This document shows positions 1-8,805 of a stretch of DNA of 64,000 nt, piece by piece. The position numbers and the translations under genes were made by a program. Below the pieces are notes generated by a model. It was given only the letters and a program-made list of their open reading frames with translations, searched no databases and was not told the origin of the DNA. The stretch comes from Trypanosoma brucei gambiense DAL972. Its lineage: Eukaryota; Euglenozoa; Kinetoplastea; Trypanosomatida; Trypanosomatidae. The stretch is from contig NC_026741.1 of NCBI RefSeq assembly GCF_000210295.1, forward strand, positions 2,161,825 through 2,225,824, read 5' to 3'. Numbering within the stretch: position 1 is the stretch's first letter; each line of letters opens with the position of its first letter.

Positions 1-604
1 CTTCTCATTTATCTGCCAGCCGAACGCATTTGAAATATTCCGTGAGATGAAACACCGGTCGCCGCAACGCTTCACAATATATGGTACTGTCGGCATGTCA
101 ATGTGTGCTGTGCTTTACTTCCTGGTTGGTTTATTTGGTTATTTGGAGTTTGGAGGGGATGCCATTGACACAGTGCTGTCTCTATATGATCCAGGTGAGA
201 ATGTTGCCGTTGCAATTGCGTACATTGGGGTTGCTGCCAAGGTTTGTGTTGCCTTTGCTTTGCACATCATACCAATGCGTGATGCACTGTACCATTGTAC
301 GGGTTGGCATGTTGATACTGTACCGTATTGGAAGCATTCCCTTATTGTGACGTCTATTACTTTAGCGGCTCTACTAATGGGACTCTTCATTCCGAAAGCA
401 TCCACTGTTTTTGGTCTCGTTGGTGCTTTCTGTGGTGGTCATATCGGACTTGTGTTGCCTCCGTTGTTCTACATGTACTCAGGTGGCTTCACGAGGGAAA
501 AAGTTGGTAATATTGATTTCTTTGGTACTTATCTCCTTCTTTTTGTTGGTGTTGTGGCTGTTGTATTTGGCACGGTTTCAACAATATACAACACGGTGCC
601 GTAG
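1..604 (+). CDS. Amino acid transporter, AAAP family, array copy A (5' end outside window)
   Basis: C-terminal 200 residues of a multi-pass permease of the amino acid/auxin permease family; the reading frame is open from base 2 to the TAG at 602-604. It is almost identical to the C-terminal part of the complete copies downstream, which fixes the family and frame. Hydrophobic segments alternate with short loops, including the conserved GLFIPKASTVFG segment near the C-terminus. It carries the GGDAID, AAKVCVAF and HSLIVTS sequence variants and the STIYNTVP tail, so it resembles copy B in all blocks that are visible. One private difference is a CCG (Pro) in the CQPNAF motif where the other copies have TCG (Ser). 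The protein should sit in the plasma membrane and import amino acids; the substrate cannot be told from sequence. Confidence 0.93.
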   Translation, partial: FSFICQPNAFEIFREMKHRSPQRFTIYGTVGMSMCAVLYFLVGLFGYLEFGGDAIDTVLSLYDPGENVAVAIAYIGVAAKVCVAFALHIIPMRDALYHCTGWHVDTVPYWKHSLIVTSITLAALLMGLFIPKASTVFGLVGAFCGGHIGLVLPPLFYMYSGGFTREKVGNIDFFGTYLLLFVGVVAVVFGTVSTIYNTVP

Positions 605-1361
605 TATGATGATGATTTCTACGCGAGTATGTTCTTGGTGCACACATACTTTATTTTTTATCCATAGGTATTGCTTGTGTATATCCACATGCGCAAATAT
701 ATATTTATATATTTGTACCGTGTAATATTTAATGGGTTGTGGTTTCTTTCATTTTCTTTGCAGTAGCAATATTTCTATGGATCTTCATCTTTCGGTTGCT
801 CCCGCATCTTGTCAGTGATTTATCACTATTATTACATTCTTTTGTGAAAATTATATATGTCGTTTCTTTATGATAACTGAATCCAGTTATTCCTTTGTCG
901 TACTCCCTTTTGTTTCCATTTTCCCCAAAAGGAGAGAGCACACACAACGGTTGGCTTCCCTTTCCACACTTGTTGTTATTGTCATCATTATTATCGGGGT
1001 AAACTTAGCATTATTCCTCCTCTAGTGTCACTGCTGCTGTCAACTGGGTTATTGTTGTATCTCTTCTCTTTTGTCAGTCTTAGTGATTCAACTGTTGGAG
1101 GAAAAGATCAGGGGCAAGACGTTGTGGTAATGTGTAACGAGATCGGATATCTGTGTTTGAGTTACTGGTTCCGTTTTTTGTTTGCAGTACACATCTCTTT
1201 GTCTGTCGACTTCCTATTGACTTCCACCACTTTGTATAGAGTTTGCTGCAGATGTATTTATTATCTTCTTTCTGGTATGTCTTTCAAAATCTCTTCGTTT
1301 TCACTTGGATGTTACATTACTATCTTGAAGCGTAAGGTTCGTATCATAATACGCTACCAAT
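605..1361 (+). repeat. Intergenic spacer of the transporter tandem repeat (first copy)
   Basis: About 757 bases separating transporter genes, repeated almost exactly at 2748-3504, 10968-11717 and 13104-13853. With one coding region it forms the 2.14 kb tandem unit. It contains several pyrimidine-rich tracts followed by AG (near 763, 931 and 1187), as expected of trans-splicing signals that also direct polyadenylation of the upstream gene. The two array groups differ by a small indel near base 655 (TTTTTATCCATAG in group 1, TCTACG in group 2), making the spacers 757 and 750 bases. No separate gene is supported here. Confidence 0.85.
1168..1187 (+). promoter_or_regulatory. Candidate spliced-leader acceptor of transporter copy B
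   Basis: The run GTTCCGTTTTTTGTTTGCAG is pyrimidine-rich and ends in AG at 1186-1187, 175 bases before the ATG at 1362. The same sequence precedes copies C, E and F. Other AGs after pyrimidine tracts lie upstream (763) and downstream (about 1330), so which one is used is an inference. Confidence 0.4.
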
Positions 1362-1387
1362 ATGACGAATCAATCCAGCGGGGGTAA
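1252..1387 (+). other. Two upstream ORFs in the transporter leader
   Basis: Between the candidate acceptor at 1187 and the main ATG at 1362 there are two ATGs. The first (1252) opens 27 codons and stops at 1333-1335. The second (1277) opens 36 codons and stops at 1385-1387, so it overlaps the main start out of frame. Both are preserved in the leaders of copies C, E and F. If the mRNA starts at or upstream of 1187 they would lower translation of the transporter; if splicing happens near 1330 they are not in the mRNA. Copy D has a different leader and lacks them. Confidence 0.45.
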
Positions 1388-2747
1388 TGACAGGGGCCGT
1401 CGTGACACGGATCCTTTTGCTCACGCTGGTGATGTAAAATTATCTTCTGACGCTATTGCACTCGATGTAACTCAGAAAGGCCAGGATGATGTGGTAAAGG
1501 AAGTGAAACCCTCGCTTTTCGCCGTACTTCTTGAGAAGTTTATTCCCCATGGTGGATTGTGGTCCTGTGCCCTGAACCTGGCCTCTGCTACATTGGGTGC
1601 TGGCATTTGCTCACTTCCAACTGGTTTCAATTTGAGTGGGATTGTTATGTCCTGCATTTACCTTGTTTGCGTTGCGGTTGGCACGGTGTACTCTCTTAAT
1701 CTTCTTGCAAAGGTTGCAGTGAAGACGGGATCGCGTAATTACGGAGAAGCTGCCAAAGCAGTGATGGGTCCACTTACTGGTTACTACGCGGCAGCGCTTA
1801 TGATAGCGATGTGCTTTGGAGGTAACGTTGCTTACATCATCATTATTGGTATCATTTTGAGAGCTCTATTTAGTCGTGATGGTGTTCCGGAATATTTGAA
1901 ATCAGAAAGTGGTAATCGGCTAATGACATCCATGGTGTGGTTGGTGATTATCTTGCCTATGTGCATTCCCAAGCAGGTTAATTCATTGCGCCACTTATCC
2001 TTTGTGGGTGTGATGTTTATTGTGTATTTTTCATGTGTTGTTATTGGCCATTCCATTAATAAGATCATTAATGAGGGTGTCGCTGATGACATCGTGTACA
2101 TGCGCACTGGAAATAGCGCTTTAGATGGCTTATCACTATTTCTCTTCTCATTTATCTGCCAGTCGAACGCATTTGAAATATTCCGTGAGATGAAACACCG
2201 GTCGCCGCAACGCTTCACAATATATGGTACTGTCGGCATGTCAATGTGTGCTGTGCTTTACTTCCTGGTTGGTTTATTTGGTTATTTGGAGTTTGGAGGG
2301 GATGCCATTGACACAGTGCTGTCTCTATATGATCCAGGTGAGAATGTTGCCGTTGCAATTGCGTACATTGGGGTTGCTGCCAAGGTTTGTGTTGCCTTTG
2401 CTTTGCACATCATACCAATGCGTGATGCACTGTACCATTGTACGGGTTGGCATGTTGATACTGTACCGTACTGGAAGCATTCCCTTATTGTGACGTCTAT
2501 TACTTTAGCGGCTCTACTAATGGGACTCTTCATTCCGAAAGCATCCACTGTTTTTGGTCTCGTTGGTGCTTTCTGTGGTGGTCATATCGGACTTGTGTTG
2601 CCTCCGTTGTTCTACATGTACTCAGGTGGCTTCACGAGGGAAAAAGTTGGTAATATTGATTTCTTTGGTACTTATCTCCTTCTTTTTGTTGGTGTTGTGG
2701 CTGTTGTATTTGGCACGGTTTCAACAATATACAACACGGTGCCGTAG
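1362..2747 (+). CDS. Amino acid transporter, AAAP family, array copy B
   Basis: Complete 461-residue permease of the AAAP (Aa_trans) family, a plasma-membrane amino acid importer with about 11 hydrophobic segments after a polar 50-residue N-terminus (MTNQSSGGNDRGRRDTDPFA). The conserved start of the membrane domain is SATLGAGICSLPTGF, typical of the first transmembrane helix. ATG 1362 is the first in-frame start and the N-terminus is shared with C, E and F. Variant blocks: AAKAVMG, LRALFSRDG, GGDAID, AAKVCVAF, HSLIVTS and the STIYNTVP tail. The 3' flank continues into the next repeat spacer. TbAAT naming would apply, but I cannot assign the locus number or the substrate from sequence alone. 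Confidence 0.96.
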   Translation: MTNQSSGGNDRGRRDTDPFAHAGDVKLSSDAIALDVTQKGQDDVVKEVKPSLFAVLLEKFIPHGGLWSCALNLASATLGAGICSLPTGFNLSGIVMSCIYLVCVAVGTVYSLNLLAKVAVKTGSRNYGEAAKAVMGPLTGYYAAALMIAMCFGGNVAYIIIIGIILRALFSRDGVPEYLKSESGNRLMTSMVWLVIILPMCIPKQVNSLRHLSFVGVMFIVYFSCVVIGHSINKIINEGVADDIVYMRTGNSALDGLSLFLFSFICQSNAFEIFREMKHRSPQRFTIYGTVGMSMCAVLYFLVGLFGYLEFGGDAIDTVLSLYDPGENVAVAIAYIGVAAKVCVAFALHIIPMRDALYHCTGWHVDTVPYWKHSLIVTSITLAALLMGLFIPKASTVFGLVGAFCGGHIGLVLPPLFYMYSGGFTREKVGNIDFFGTYLLLFVGVVAVVFGTVSTIYNTVP

Positions 2748-3504
2748 TATGATGATGATTTCTACGCGAGTATGTTCTTGGTGCACACATACTTTATTTT
2801 TTATCCATAGGTATTGCTTGTGTATATCCACATGCGCAAATATATATTTATATATTTGTACCGTGTAATATTTAATGGGTTGTGGTTTCTTTCATTTTCT
2901 TTGCAGTAGCAATATTTCTATGGATCTTCATCTTTCGGTTGCTCCCGCATCTTGTCAGTGATTTATCACTATTATTACATTCTTTTGTGAAAATTATATA
3001 TGTCGTTTCTTTATGATAACTGAATCCAGTTATTCCTTTGTCGTACTCCCTTTTGTTTCCATTTTCCCCAAAAGGAGAGAGCACACACAACGGTTGGCTT
3101 CCCTTTCCACACTTGTTGTTATTGTCATCATTATTATCGGGGTAAACTTAGCATTATTCCTCCTCTAGTGTCACTGCTGCTGTCAACTGGGTTATTGTTG
3201 TATCTCTTCTCTTTTGTCAGTCTTAGTGATTCAACTGTTGGAGGAAAATATCAGGGGCAAGACGTTGTGGTAATGTGTAACGAGATCGGATATCTGTGTT
3301 TGAGTTACTGGTTCCGTTTTTTGTTTGCAGTACACATCTCTTTGTCTGTCGACTTCCTATTGACTTCCACCACTTTGTATAGAGTTTGCTGCAGATGTAT
3401 TTATTATCTTCTTTCTGGTATGTCTTTCAAAATCTCTTCGTTTTCACTTGGATGTTACATTACTATCTTGAAGCGTAAGGTTCGTATCATAATACGCTAC
3501 CAAT
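2748..3504 (+). repeat. Intergenic spacer of the transporter repeat (second copy)
   Basis: Near-identical to 605-1361, with the group-1 version of the indel near base 2798. A visible difference is GGAAAATATCAGG here against GGAAAAGATCAGG in the first spacer. It holds the same candidate acceptor (ending at 3330) and the same two upstream ORFs (ATGs at 3395 and 3420) before copy C. Confidence 0.85.
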
Positions 3505-4890
3505 ATGACGAATCAATCCAGCGGGGGTAATGACAGGGGCCGTCGTGACACGGATCCTTTTGCTCACGCTGGTGATGTAAAATTATCTTCTGACGCTATT
3601 GCACTCGATGTAACTCAGAAAGGCCAGGATGATGTGGTAAAGGAAGTGAAACCCTCACTTTTCGCCGTACTTCTTGAGAAGTTTATTCCCCATGGTGGAT
3701 TGTGGTCCTGTGCCCTGAACCTGGCCTCTGCTACATTGGGTGCTGGCATTTGCTCACTTCCGACTGGTTTCAATTTGAGTGGGATTGTTATGTCCTGCAT
3801 TTACCTTGTTTGCGTTGCGGTTGGCACGGTGTACTCTCTTAATCTTCTTGCAAAGGTTGCAGTGAAGACGGGATCGCGTAATTACGGAGAAGCTGCGCGG
3901 ATGGTGATGGGTCCACTTACTGGTTACTACGCGGCAGCGCTTATGATAGCGATGTGCTTTGGAGGTAACGTTGCTTACATCATCATTATTGGTATCATTT
4001 TGAAGGCTGTGCTCAATCGTGATGGTGTTCCGGAATATTTGAAATCAGAAAGTGGTAATCGGCTAATGACATCCATGGTGTGGTTGGTGATTATCTTACC
4101 TATGTGCATTCCCAAGCAGGTTAATTCATTGCGCCACTTATCCTTTGTGGGTGTGATGTTTATTGTGTATTTTTCATGTGTTGTTATTGGCCATTCCATT
4201 AATAAGATCATTAATGAGGGTGTCGCTGATGACATCGTGTACATGCGCACTGGAAATAGCGCTTTAGATGGCTTATCACTATTTCTCTTCTCATTTATCT
4301 GCCAGTCGAACGCATTTGAAATATTCCGTGAGATGAAACACCGGTCGCCGCAACGCTTCACAATATATGGTACTGTCGGAATGTCAATGTGTGCTGTGCT
4401 TTACTTCCTGGTTGGTTTATTTGGTTATTTGGAGTTTGGAGGGGATGCCATTGACACAGTGCTGTCTCTATATGATCCAGGTGAGAATGTTGCCGTTGCA
4501 ATTGCGTACATTGGGGTTGCTGCCAAGGTTTGTGTTGCCTTTGCTTTGCACATCATACCAATGCGTGATGCACTGTACCATTGTACGGGTTGGCATGTTG
4601 ATACTGTACCGTACTGGAAGCATTCCCTTATTGTGACGTCTATTACTTTAGCGGCTCTACTAATGGGACTCTTCATTCCGAAAGCATCCACTGTTTTTGG
4701 TCTCGTTGGTGCTTTCTGTGGTGGTCATATCGGACTTGTGTTGCCTCCGTTGTTCTACATGTACTCAGGTGGCTTCACGAGGGAAAAAGTTGGTAATATT
4801 GATTTCTTTGGTACTTATCTCCTTCTTTTTGTTGGTGTTGTGGCTGTTGTATTTGGCACGGTAACGACCATAGCCGGTGCACTGTCTTGA
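3505..4890 (+). CDS. Amino acid transporter, AAAP family, array copy C (last of first group)
   Basis: Complete 461-residue AAAP-family permease. Its N-terminal 130 residues equal those of copy B. Variant blocks are AARMVMG and LKAVLNRDG in the first half and GGDAID, AAKVCVAF and HSLIVTS in the second. The last eight or so codons differ from A, B, D and E: the protein ends in TTIAGALS, and from about base 4861 the DNA leaves the repeat. This marks the end of the first tandem group; a terminal copy with its own 3' UTR is usual in such arrays. Function is expected to be amino acid uptake at the cell surface. Confidence 0.96.
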   Translation: MTNQSSGGNDRGRRDTDPFAHAGDVKLSSDAIALDVTQKGQDDVVKEVKPSLFAVLLEKFIPHGGLWSCALNLASATLGAGICSLPTGFNLSGIVMSCIYLVCVAVGTVYSLNLLAKVAVKTGSRNYGEAARMVMGPLTGYYAAALMIAMCFGGNVAYIIIIGIILKAVLNRDGVPEYLKSESGNRLMTSMVWLVIILPMCIPKQVNSLRHLSFVGVMFIVYFSCVVIGHSINKIINEGVADDIVYMRTGNSALDGLSLFLFSFICQSNAFEIFREMKHRSPQRFTIYGTVGMSMCAVLYFLVGLFGYLEFGGDAIDTVLSLYDPGENVAVAIAYIGVAAKVCVAFALHIIPMRDALYHCTGWHVDTVPYWKHSLIVTSITLAALLMGLFIPKASTVFGLVGAFCGGHIGLVLPPLFYMYSGGFTREKVGNIDFFGTYLLLFVGVVAVVFGTVTTIAGALS

Positions 4891-5354
4891 CACATTAGGT
4901 TGCAAATGGAGCGTCTATGGATGTTTTATCTTTATGATTCCCCCTGTAGGAATTTGTGTGTGTAAATGAGAATTTCTTGATTCAATAAATAATTCTTTTG
5001 ATAGAACCAAAAAAAGTAGTAATTAATTAAATGTGGTAAATATCTTTTCTTATATTTTTGTTTTCATTCCTTTGGCTGCCTGTACGGCGTCGGTAATAAT
5101 TGTAATTTGTACCGGTGCTGTTGGGGCAGGTCGGTAGTTTGGCCTCCAGCTCAACCTGTAAGGGTGAAGGGGAATAGCCATGGTGATGGCATTAATTTTA
5201 ACTTAAGGAGAAAGGGACCAACTGAGCATAAAGGGCAACTTTAAGGAAATATATAAGGTTTAGGCAATATATACACGCAGGTATGTCTTGGGTGTAGAAA
5301 CCCATGTGACTTATTTGCGTGACGTTTTTGCTTTCATTTTTTTTTCTTTTTTGG
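4891..5354 (+). other. 3' flank of copy C up to the retroelement
   Basis: About 460 bases of AT-rich DNA unrelated to the transporter repeat spacer. It holds the 3' UTR of copy C. I see no gene. Weak similarity between 5300-5350 and 63225-63320 suggests that the retroelement's left end may begin up to about 50 bases earlier than annotated. Confidence 0.6.
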
Positions 5355-5572
5355 AAACCCTGCGTTACCAATGGTTTTGGATATGGGATTACATGGTATT
5401 ATTTTGTACGAATTTCCTTATATAAATACACTGTCTTCTCCAATATTTTACAGCTGCCTGCCAGAGGGTGTAAGTTCTAGAAAGAAAAAAATATGTTTTA
5501 TGATATCAAAGATGCTGCCTCATACACGATCGATTTTCAGAGAGAGAGAGGGTAATAAATGTCACGGCTTTT

Positions 5573-6160
5573 ATGGAATCTGTTCGCCAAAAGGGACCGA
5601 CATCTTTTTCTTTCGACTTTGAGCCAGTACAGAACCCGAGAGATGCATACCACGTGGATGGAATTCTGACAATCGAGGATGAAAACCCTAATGGTGTTTA
5701 CTTTGACCGCGAACAGAAAATGGATCTGGGATCGCTGAGGCAATTGATGGTAAGTTTTGTGTTGCCTAGAAACTCAGATTTCCTAAAGGCTTTTTGAAGA
5801 GGCGAGAGAAGCAATGAATTTGGGGGCTTTAATATTTCCCTACCTATACTCCACCACAAGGGAAAAACCAACACAGCGGAGAGAGTCATACAGTGGAGGA
5901 CGATAACAATTACAACTACTCCTACCCCTCGTCGACAAATGAGTTACCCGACACGGACGGGGACAGCATGGTCCTTACGCACAGCGAAGTCGACAGCAGC
6001 TCAATGACTGGAAGGAGCCTTTCAAGGGATCTGGGAAATGTCAAATGGAAATCAACAACATGCAACAAAGGTGTTCTTGGTAAACGACGTCACGGTTATT
6101 CTAGCTTCTACACACAATCCGTGTATTATTGCAATGGCTTCAGAAGCAAACTAATTAGCA
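5573..6160 (+). pseudogene. gag-like first region of the VIPER-type element
   Basis: From the ATG at 5573 a frame of 74 codons (MESVRQKGPTSFSFDFEP...) ends in TGA at 5795-5797. A second frame from about 5860 continues to the recombinase with polar, Asp/Ser-rich sequence (LPDTDGDSMVLTHSEVDSSS). The position before the recombinase matches the first, gag-like ORF of VIPER. I recognise no domain in it, so the assignment rests on position. The block is broken by at least one stop and one frameshift. Confidence 0.5.
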
Positions 6161-6986
6161 AAAAGGATGTGGACGCGTACAACTTGGGAACAGAAAGGAT
6201 CCATAATCCGAAAGTTCTATGCGTTTGCAGACAAACACGGACTACCGGCTGTCGAAACGACAATCCCCTTGTTTATTGTAAGTTTGCAACTGGCAAAGAG
6301 CAGCGCCATACAGTACACAAGGACACTACTATCATTACTAGCCGCAGAGCATACACCAGCGCGAATGTATTTGTAGCCGGACTATGCAGAATGACAGGGG
6401 GAAATACCATAAAACAGGCTTGACCCATGTTGCGTTGGGAGCTCGATCTCGCGTGTGACACTTTAACACTGGAGCGGGATCGAGTAGCTTTAAGACTATC
6501 CTGAATCACAGCTAGCAGATGGGGAGAAATAGCACAGCTACAACAAGAGAATTTTGTGCTCCATCCACAAGACAAAAAAGATGATGCCATAGTGGTAAAC
6601 TGAGGAGCACTCCCAAAGACATTCAAAAGCGACACACACAGAACCACGAAGTATGTGGTGATAAGCGGAGAAGATGCAGGAAGGATCCGAAGGGTAATCA
6701 GGGAAATGGAGGGTAGTGAAAAGCTCACAGCCATTACAACGAAGGGAATGGAAACAATACTAAGCCCATTCGGGGTGACTGCACATTCAATAAAGAGAGG
6801 GACTTTGGCACACCCAGAGTTGGCATTAGTGGCGTAAAAACACACGCCCTCGATTCAATATTATTAACACAATTGGGAAAGCACACAAACCCTCAGGAGC
6901 TTCCTCGAAGCACGGTAGGACGCTATTTGTGTCTATGGACCGCCACCATCAACAAGTCGGAGTTGCGCATGACTGTGCTGATGTAA
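6158..6986 (+). pseudogene. Tyrosine recombinase remnant of the VIPER-type element
   Basis: An N-terminal core-binding (SAM-like) part is readable at 6158-6378 (WEQKGSIIRKFYAFADKHG, then LAKSSAIQYTRTLLSLLAAE), ending in TAG. The catalytic end reappears in another frame at 6655-6837 with TAHSIKRGTLAHPEL, the expected His box (His codon at 6784). A further shift to the frame ending at 6986 gives LPRSTVGRYLCLW, whose Tyr codon at 6924-6926 fits the nucleophile. Seen: box spacing and stops. Known: tyrosine recombinases use R..HxxR..Y. Inferred: the enzyme once resolved the circular cDNA intermediate of a DIRS-type element. The His box reads H-S-I-K-R, so position +3 is Lys with Arg next to it. 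Confidence 0.75.
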
Positions 6987-7002
6987 AACCCCTGAGAAGG
7001 GG

Positions 7003-8082
7003 AAAAACAGATTTACCATGGGATATGCCAGATAATTCCCGCCAAGCAGGGATATCGTTATGGTCAATGACAAAAAAATTATCGAGGACATAACATCATT
7101 CTGCACTCGCAAGAAACACGGGTAGCGTCAAAGGAGGGAGAGATGACATTACCTCTTCAGGAAGTAAATGTGGGAACATTGTATTTGGAACGGGTACGAA
7201 GACGAATGAAGGAGGAGACGCGGCAACGGTTTGACAAGTTATGGAACTTGATGATTGCCACGGAAGGAAATTTGAAAGAAAGAGACAGGGAGTCACATTT
7301 GCGGATTGCGGAAAAAGACGCTGTAATCATAAAAGAAGCAGGTGTTATAAGCCAACCTTCGGATCTTCCTACAAAGGGATGGGTCATACCTTTTTCAGTT
7401 GTGGAGTAGAAGCCGACAGGAAAAAGACGCCGATTTATTGCTTGGTCCAAGGTAAAAAATGCCAAAAATGATTACGAGGCCGAAGTCCCGTTGGGATATA
7501 TATCCCAATATCTAAGTGCGGTTTATGATGAATCCGCAGGGTTGTTTGATTTAAAGGCTTCTTTTTTCCCGGATGAACATGCCACAAAAGACATTTGAGT
7601 GGGTCTCTGCTGTTGAACAGAAAAGTGGGGAAGCCGTAGAATTGAATCAACTCCAATTGGTTAATAAATGAAGCCATGAAATTGTAAAGACATCACGAGA
7701 GTTTTGGCAGGAGATCCTGGGGCAGCGAAACCACAATATGCGGCCACCAACGAATAGAGAGTGCACACATGGATCGACAACATCCGTATCAGTAGACCAC
7801 ACAAAACGGTCAAGGAATGGGGGGACCACATTGCTAAAAACATGAAAGAGTGCGGAGTAAATGTTGGTGAGCAAAGAAATGGCAACACGTTACGAATTTA
7901 TCGGGTTTTTATTTGAGCATGACAAACAGACGGTTTTGTTGAATGCAAAGATGATGCGGCGGATTCGAGAATTAGCTCCACTCGAGACAGCGACCATAAA
8001 ACAGATGGAGAGAGTTGTATTATGCATGATATATGCGGCTGAGGTTAGGGGAGCCACTTTTCTCTTACTATATTTTCTTTAA
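7003..8082 (+). pseudogene. Reverse transcriptase remnant of the VIPER-type element
   Basis: At about 7366-7600, in two adjoining frames, the sequence reads PTKGWVIPFSVVE, TGKRRRFIAWSKVKN, then VPLGYISQYLSAVYDES and LFDLKASFFPDE. The last contains the motif A aspartate (codon 7548-7550) in the DLKASFF context of DIRS-type reverse transcriptases. The motif C position is readable as TWIDNIRI with Asp at 7776-7778. EFIGFLFEHDKQTVLLNAK at 7891-7947 fits the segment after the palm. Stops and shifts occur near 7410, 7600, 7680 and 7760, and part of the palm between motifs A and C looks deleted. This is a fossil, not a functional polymerase. Confidence 0.8.
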
Positions 8083-8595
8083 AATGATGCGTCGACGTTT
8101 CTCTCTCTCCTAAATAGGGGTTTGGTAAAACCTTCCGATCGGGCTTATCTACAAAAAAGTGTATTGAAGCTGGTGAAGCAGTAGATGAGCGAGTTGTTGA
8201 AAAATGTAGCAGTGGCCCCACCACAGGTCCAGCCCTCTACAGCCACGCTGGTGACGGATGCCACCGTGCAGGGATGGGGATGGATGTTATTTCGAGATAC
8301 GGGAGAGATCTTAATAGCAAGAGGCGCATGGGAAAAGGCACCTCACATGATAGCACAAGGTAAAGCACGAGCGATTCAACTCTCCCTGTTAGCGTTTCGG
8401 GGGCGTTTCGATGAGCCATTACACATATGTGTGGATAACACTGCTGTAATGCATATTATGAGAAAAGGCAACACGCATTCAAGTGCCCTAGTGAGAGAGG
8501 CATCTAATATTGACAGGATATTACGACAAGAACTGATAAGTGCCACATGGAGTTACGTTACATTTCGGGGTAAATCCAACCTATGGGGTTTCTAG
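8083..8595 (+). pseudogene. RNase H remnant of the VIPER-type element
   Basis: One frame runs from about 8083 to the stop at 8593-8595 with a single in-frame TAG at 8182-8184, so this is the best preserved part of the element. It shows TLVTDATVQGWGWMLF (first catalytic Asp), AQGKARAIQLSLLAFRG (the region of the catalytic Glu, here Lys-Ala), and LHICVDNTAVMHIMRKGN (second Asp). These match the RNase H of DIRS-type and pararetrovirus-like elements. The missing Glu may be decay. It normally degrades the RNA template after cDNA synthesis. Confidence 0.75.
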
Positions 8596-8805
8596 AGGGC
8601 TACCTGTCAGGGGCAGGACTTAGCGAAGGAAAGCGCGGGAGGCGGGATGAGAACGCTTTCAGCTCTTCCACATAGTTAGTAAATTATCGTTTAAGTTCAT
8701 AGTTTGTGTAGGATGATGAGGAACGCTTACTGTTTCTTCAGCATGATAGTTATTTCCTATATATATTTTTCTATCAAGTAAAGGGAAGGTGAACACAAAG
8801 CTATT

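Larger units (their letters stand above)
5355..8805 (+). mobile_element. VIPER: Degenerate VIPER/DIRS-type tyrosine-recombinase retroelement
   Basis: A decayed retroelement about 3.45 kb long, coding on the + strand, inserted between the two transporter groups. In order it carries a gag-like region (5573-6160), a tyrosine recombinase (6158-6986), a reverse transcriptase (7003-8082) and an RNase H (8185-8595), each broken by stops and frameshifts. The order recombinase then RT then RNase H, with no LTR integrase or endonuclease domain, is that described for kinetoplastid VIPER elements of the DIRS group. The outer limits come from similarity to a second, deleted copy: 5361-5490 matches 63321-63462, and 8610-8800 matches 63485-63670. 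No target-site duplication is evident to me, as expected for recombinase-mediated insertion. It cannot be autonomous. Confidence 0.85.

Noticed and set aside
1025..1387. A 120-codon open frame present in each transporter spacer (also at 3168, 11381 and 13517)
   Set aside because: It begins at a GTG, spans the likely splice acceptor and overlaps the transporter start out of frame. Its conservation follows from the repeat itself. Only the short ATG frames inside it are noted, as upstream ORFs.
5745..5760. GTAAGT after an in-frame ATG, looking like a cis-spliced intron donor
   Set aside because: T. brucei has almost no cis-introns, no convincing acceptor restores a frame, and the region is a decayed retroelement.
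6273..6845. A 190-codon open frame on the minus strand
   Set aside because: It starts at a GTG and lies antisense to the recombinase remnant, whose + strand motifs are recognisable. Its composition gives no domain.
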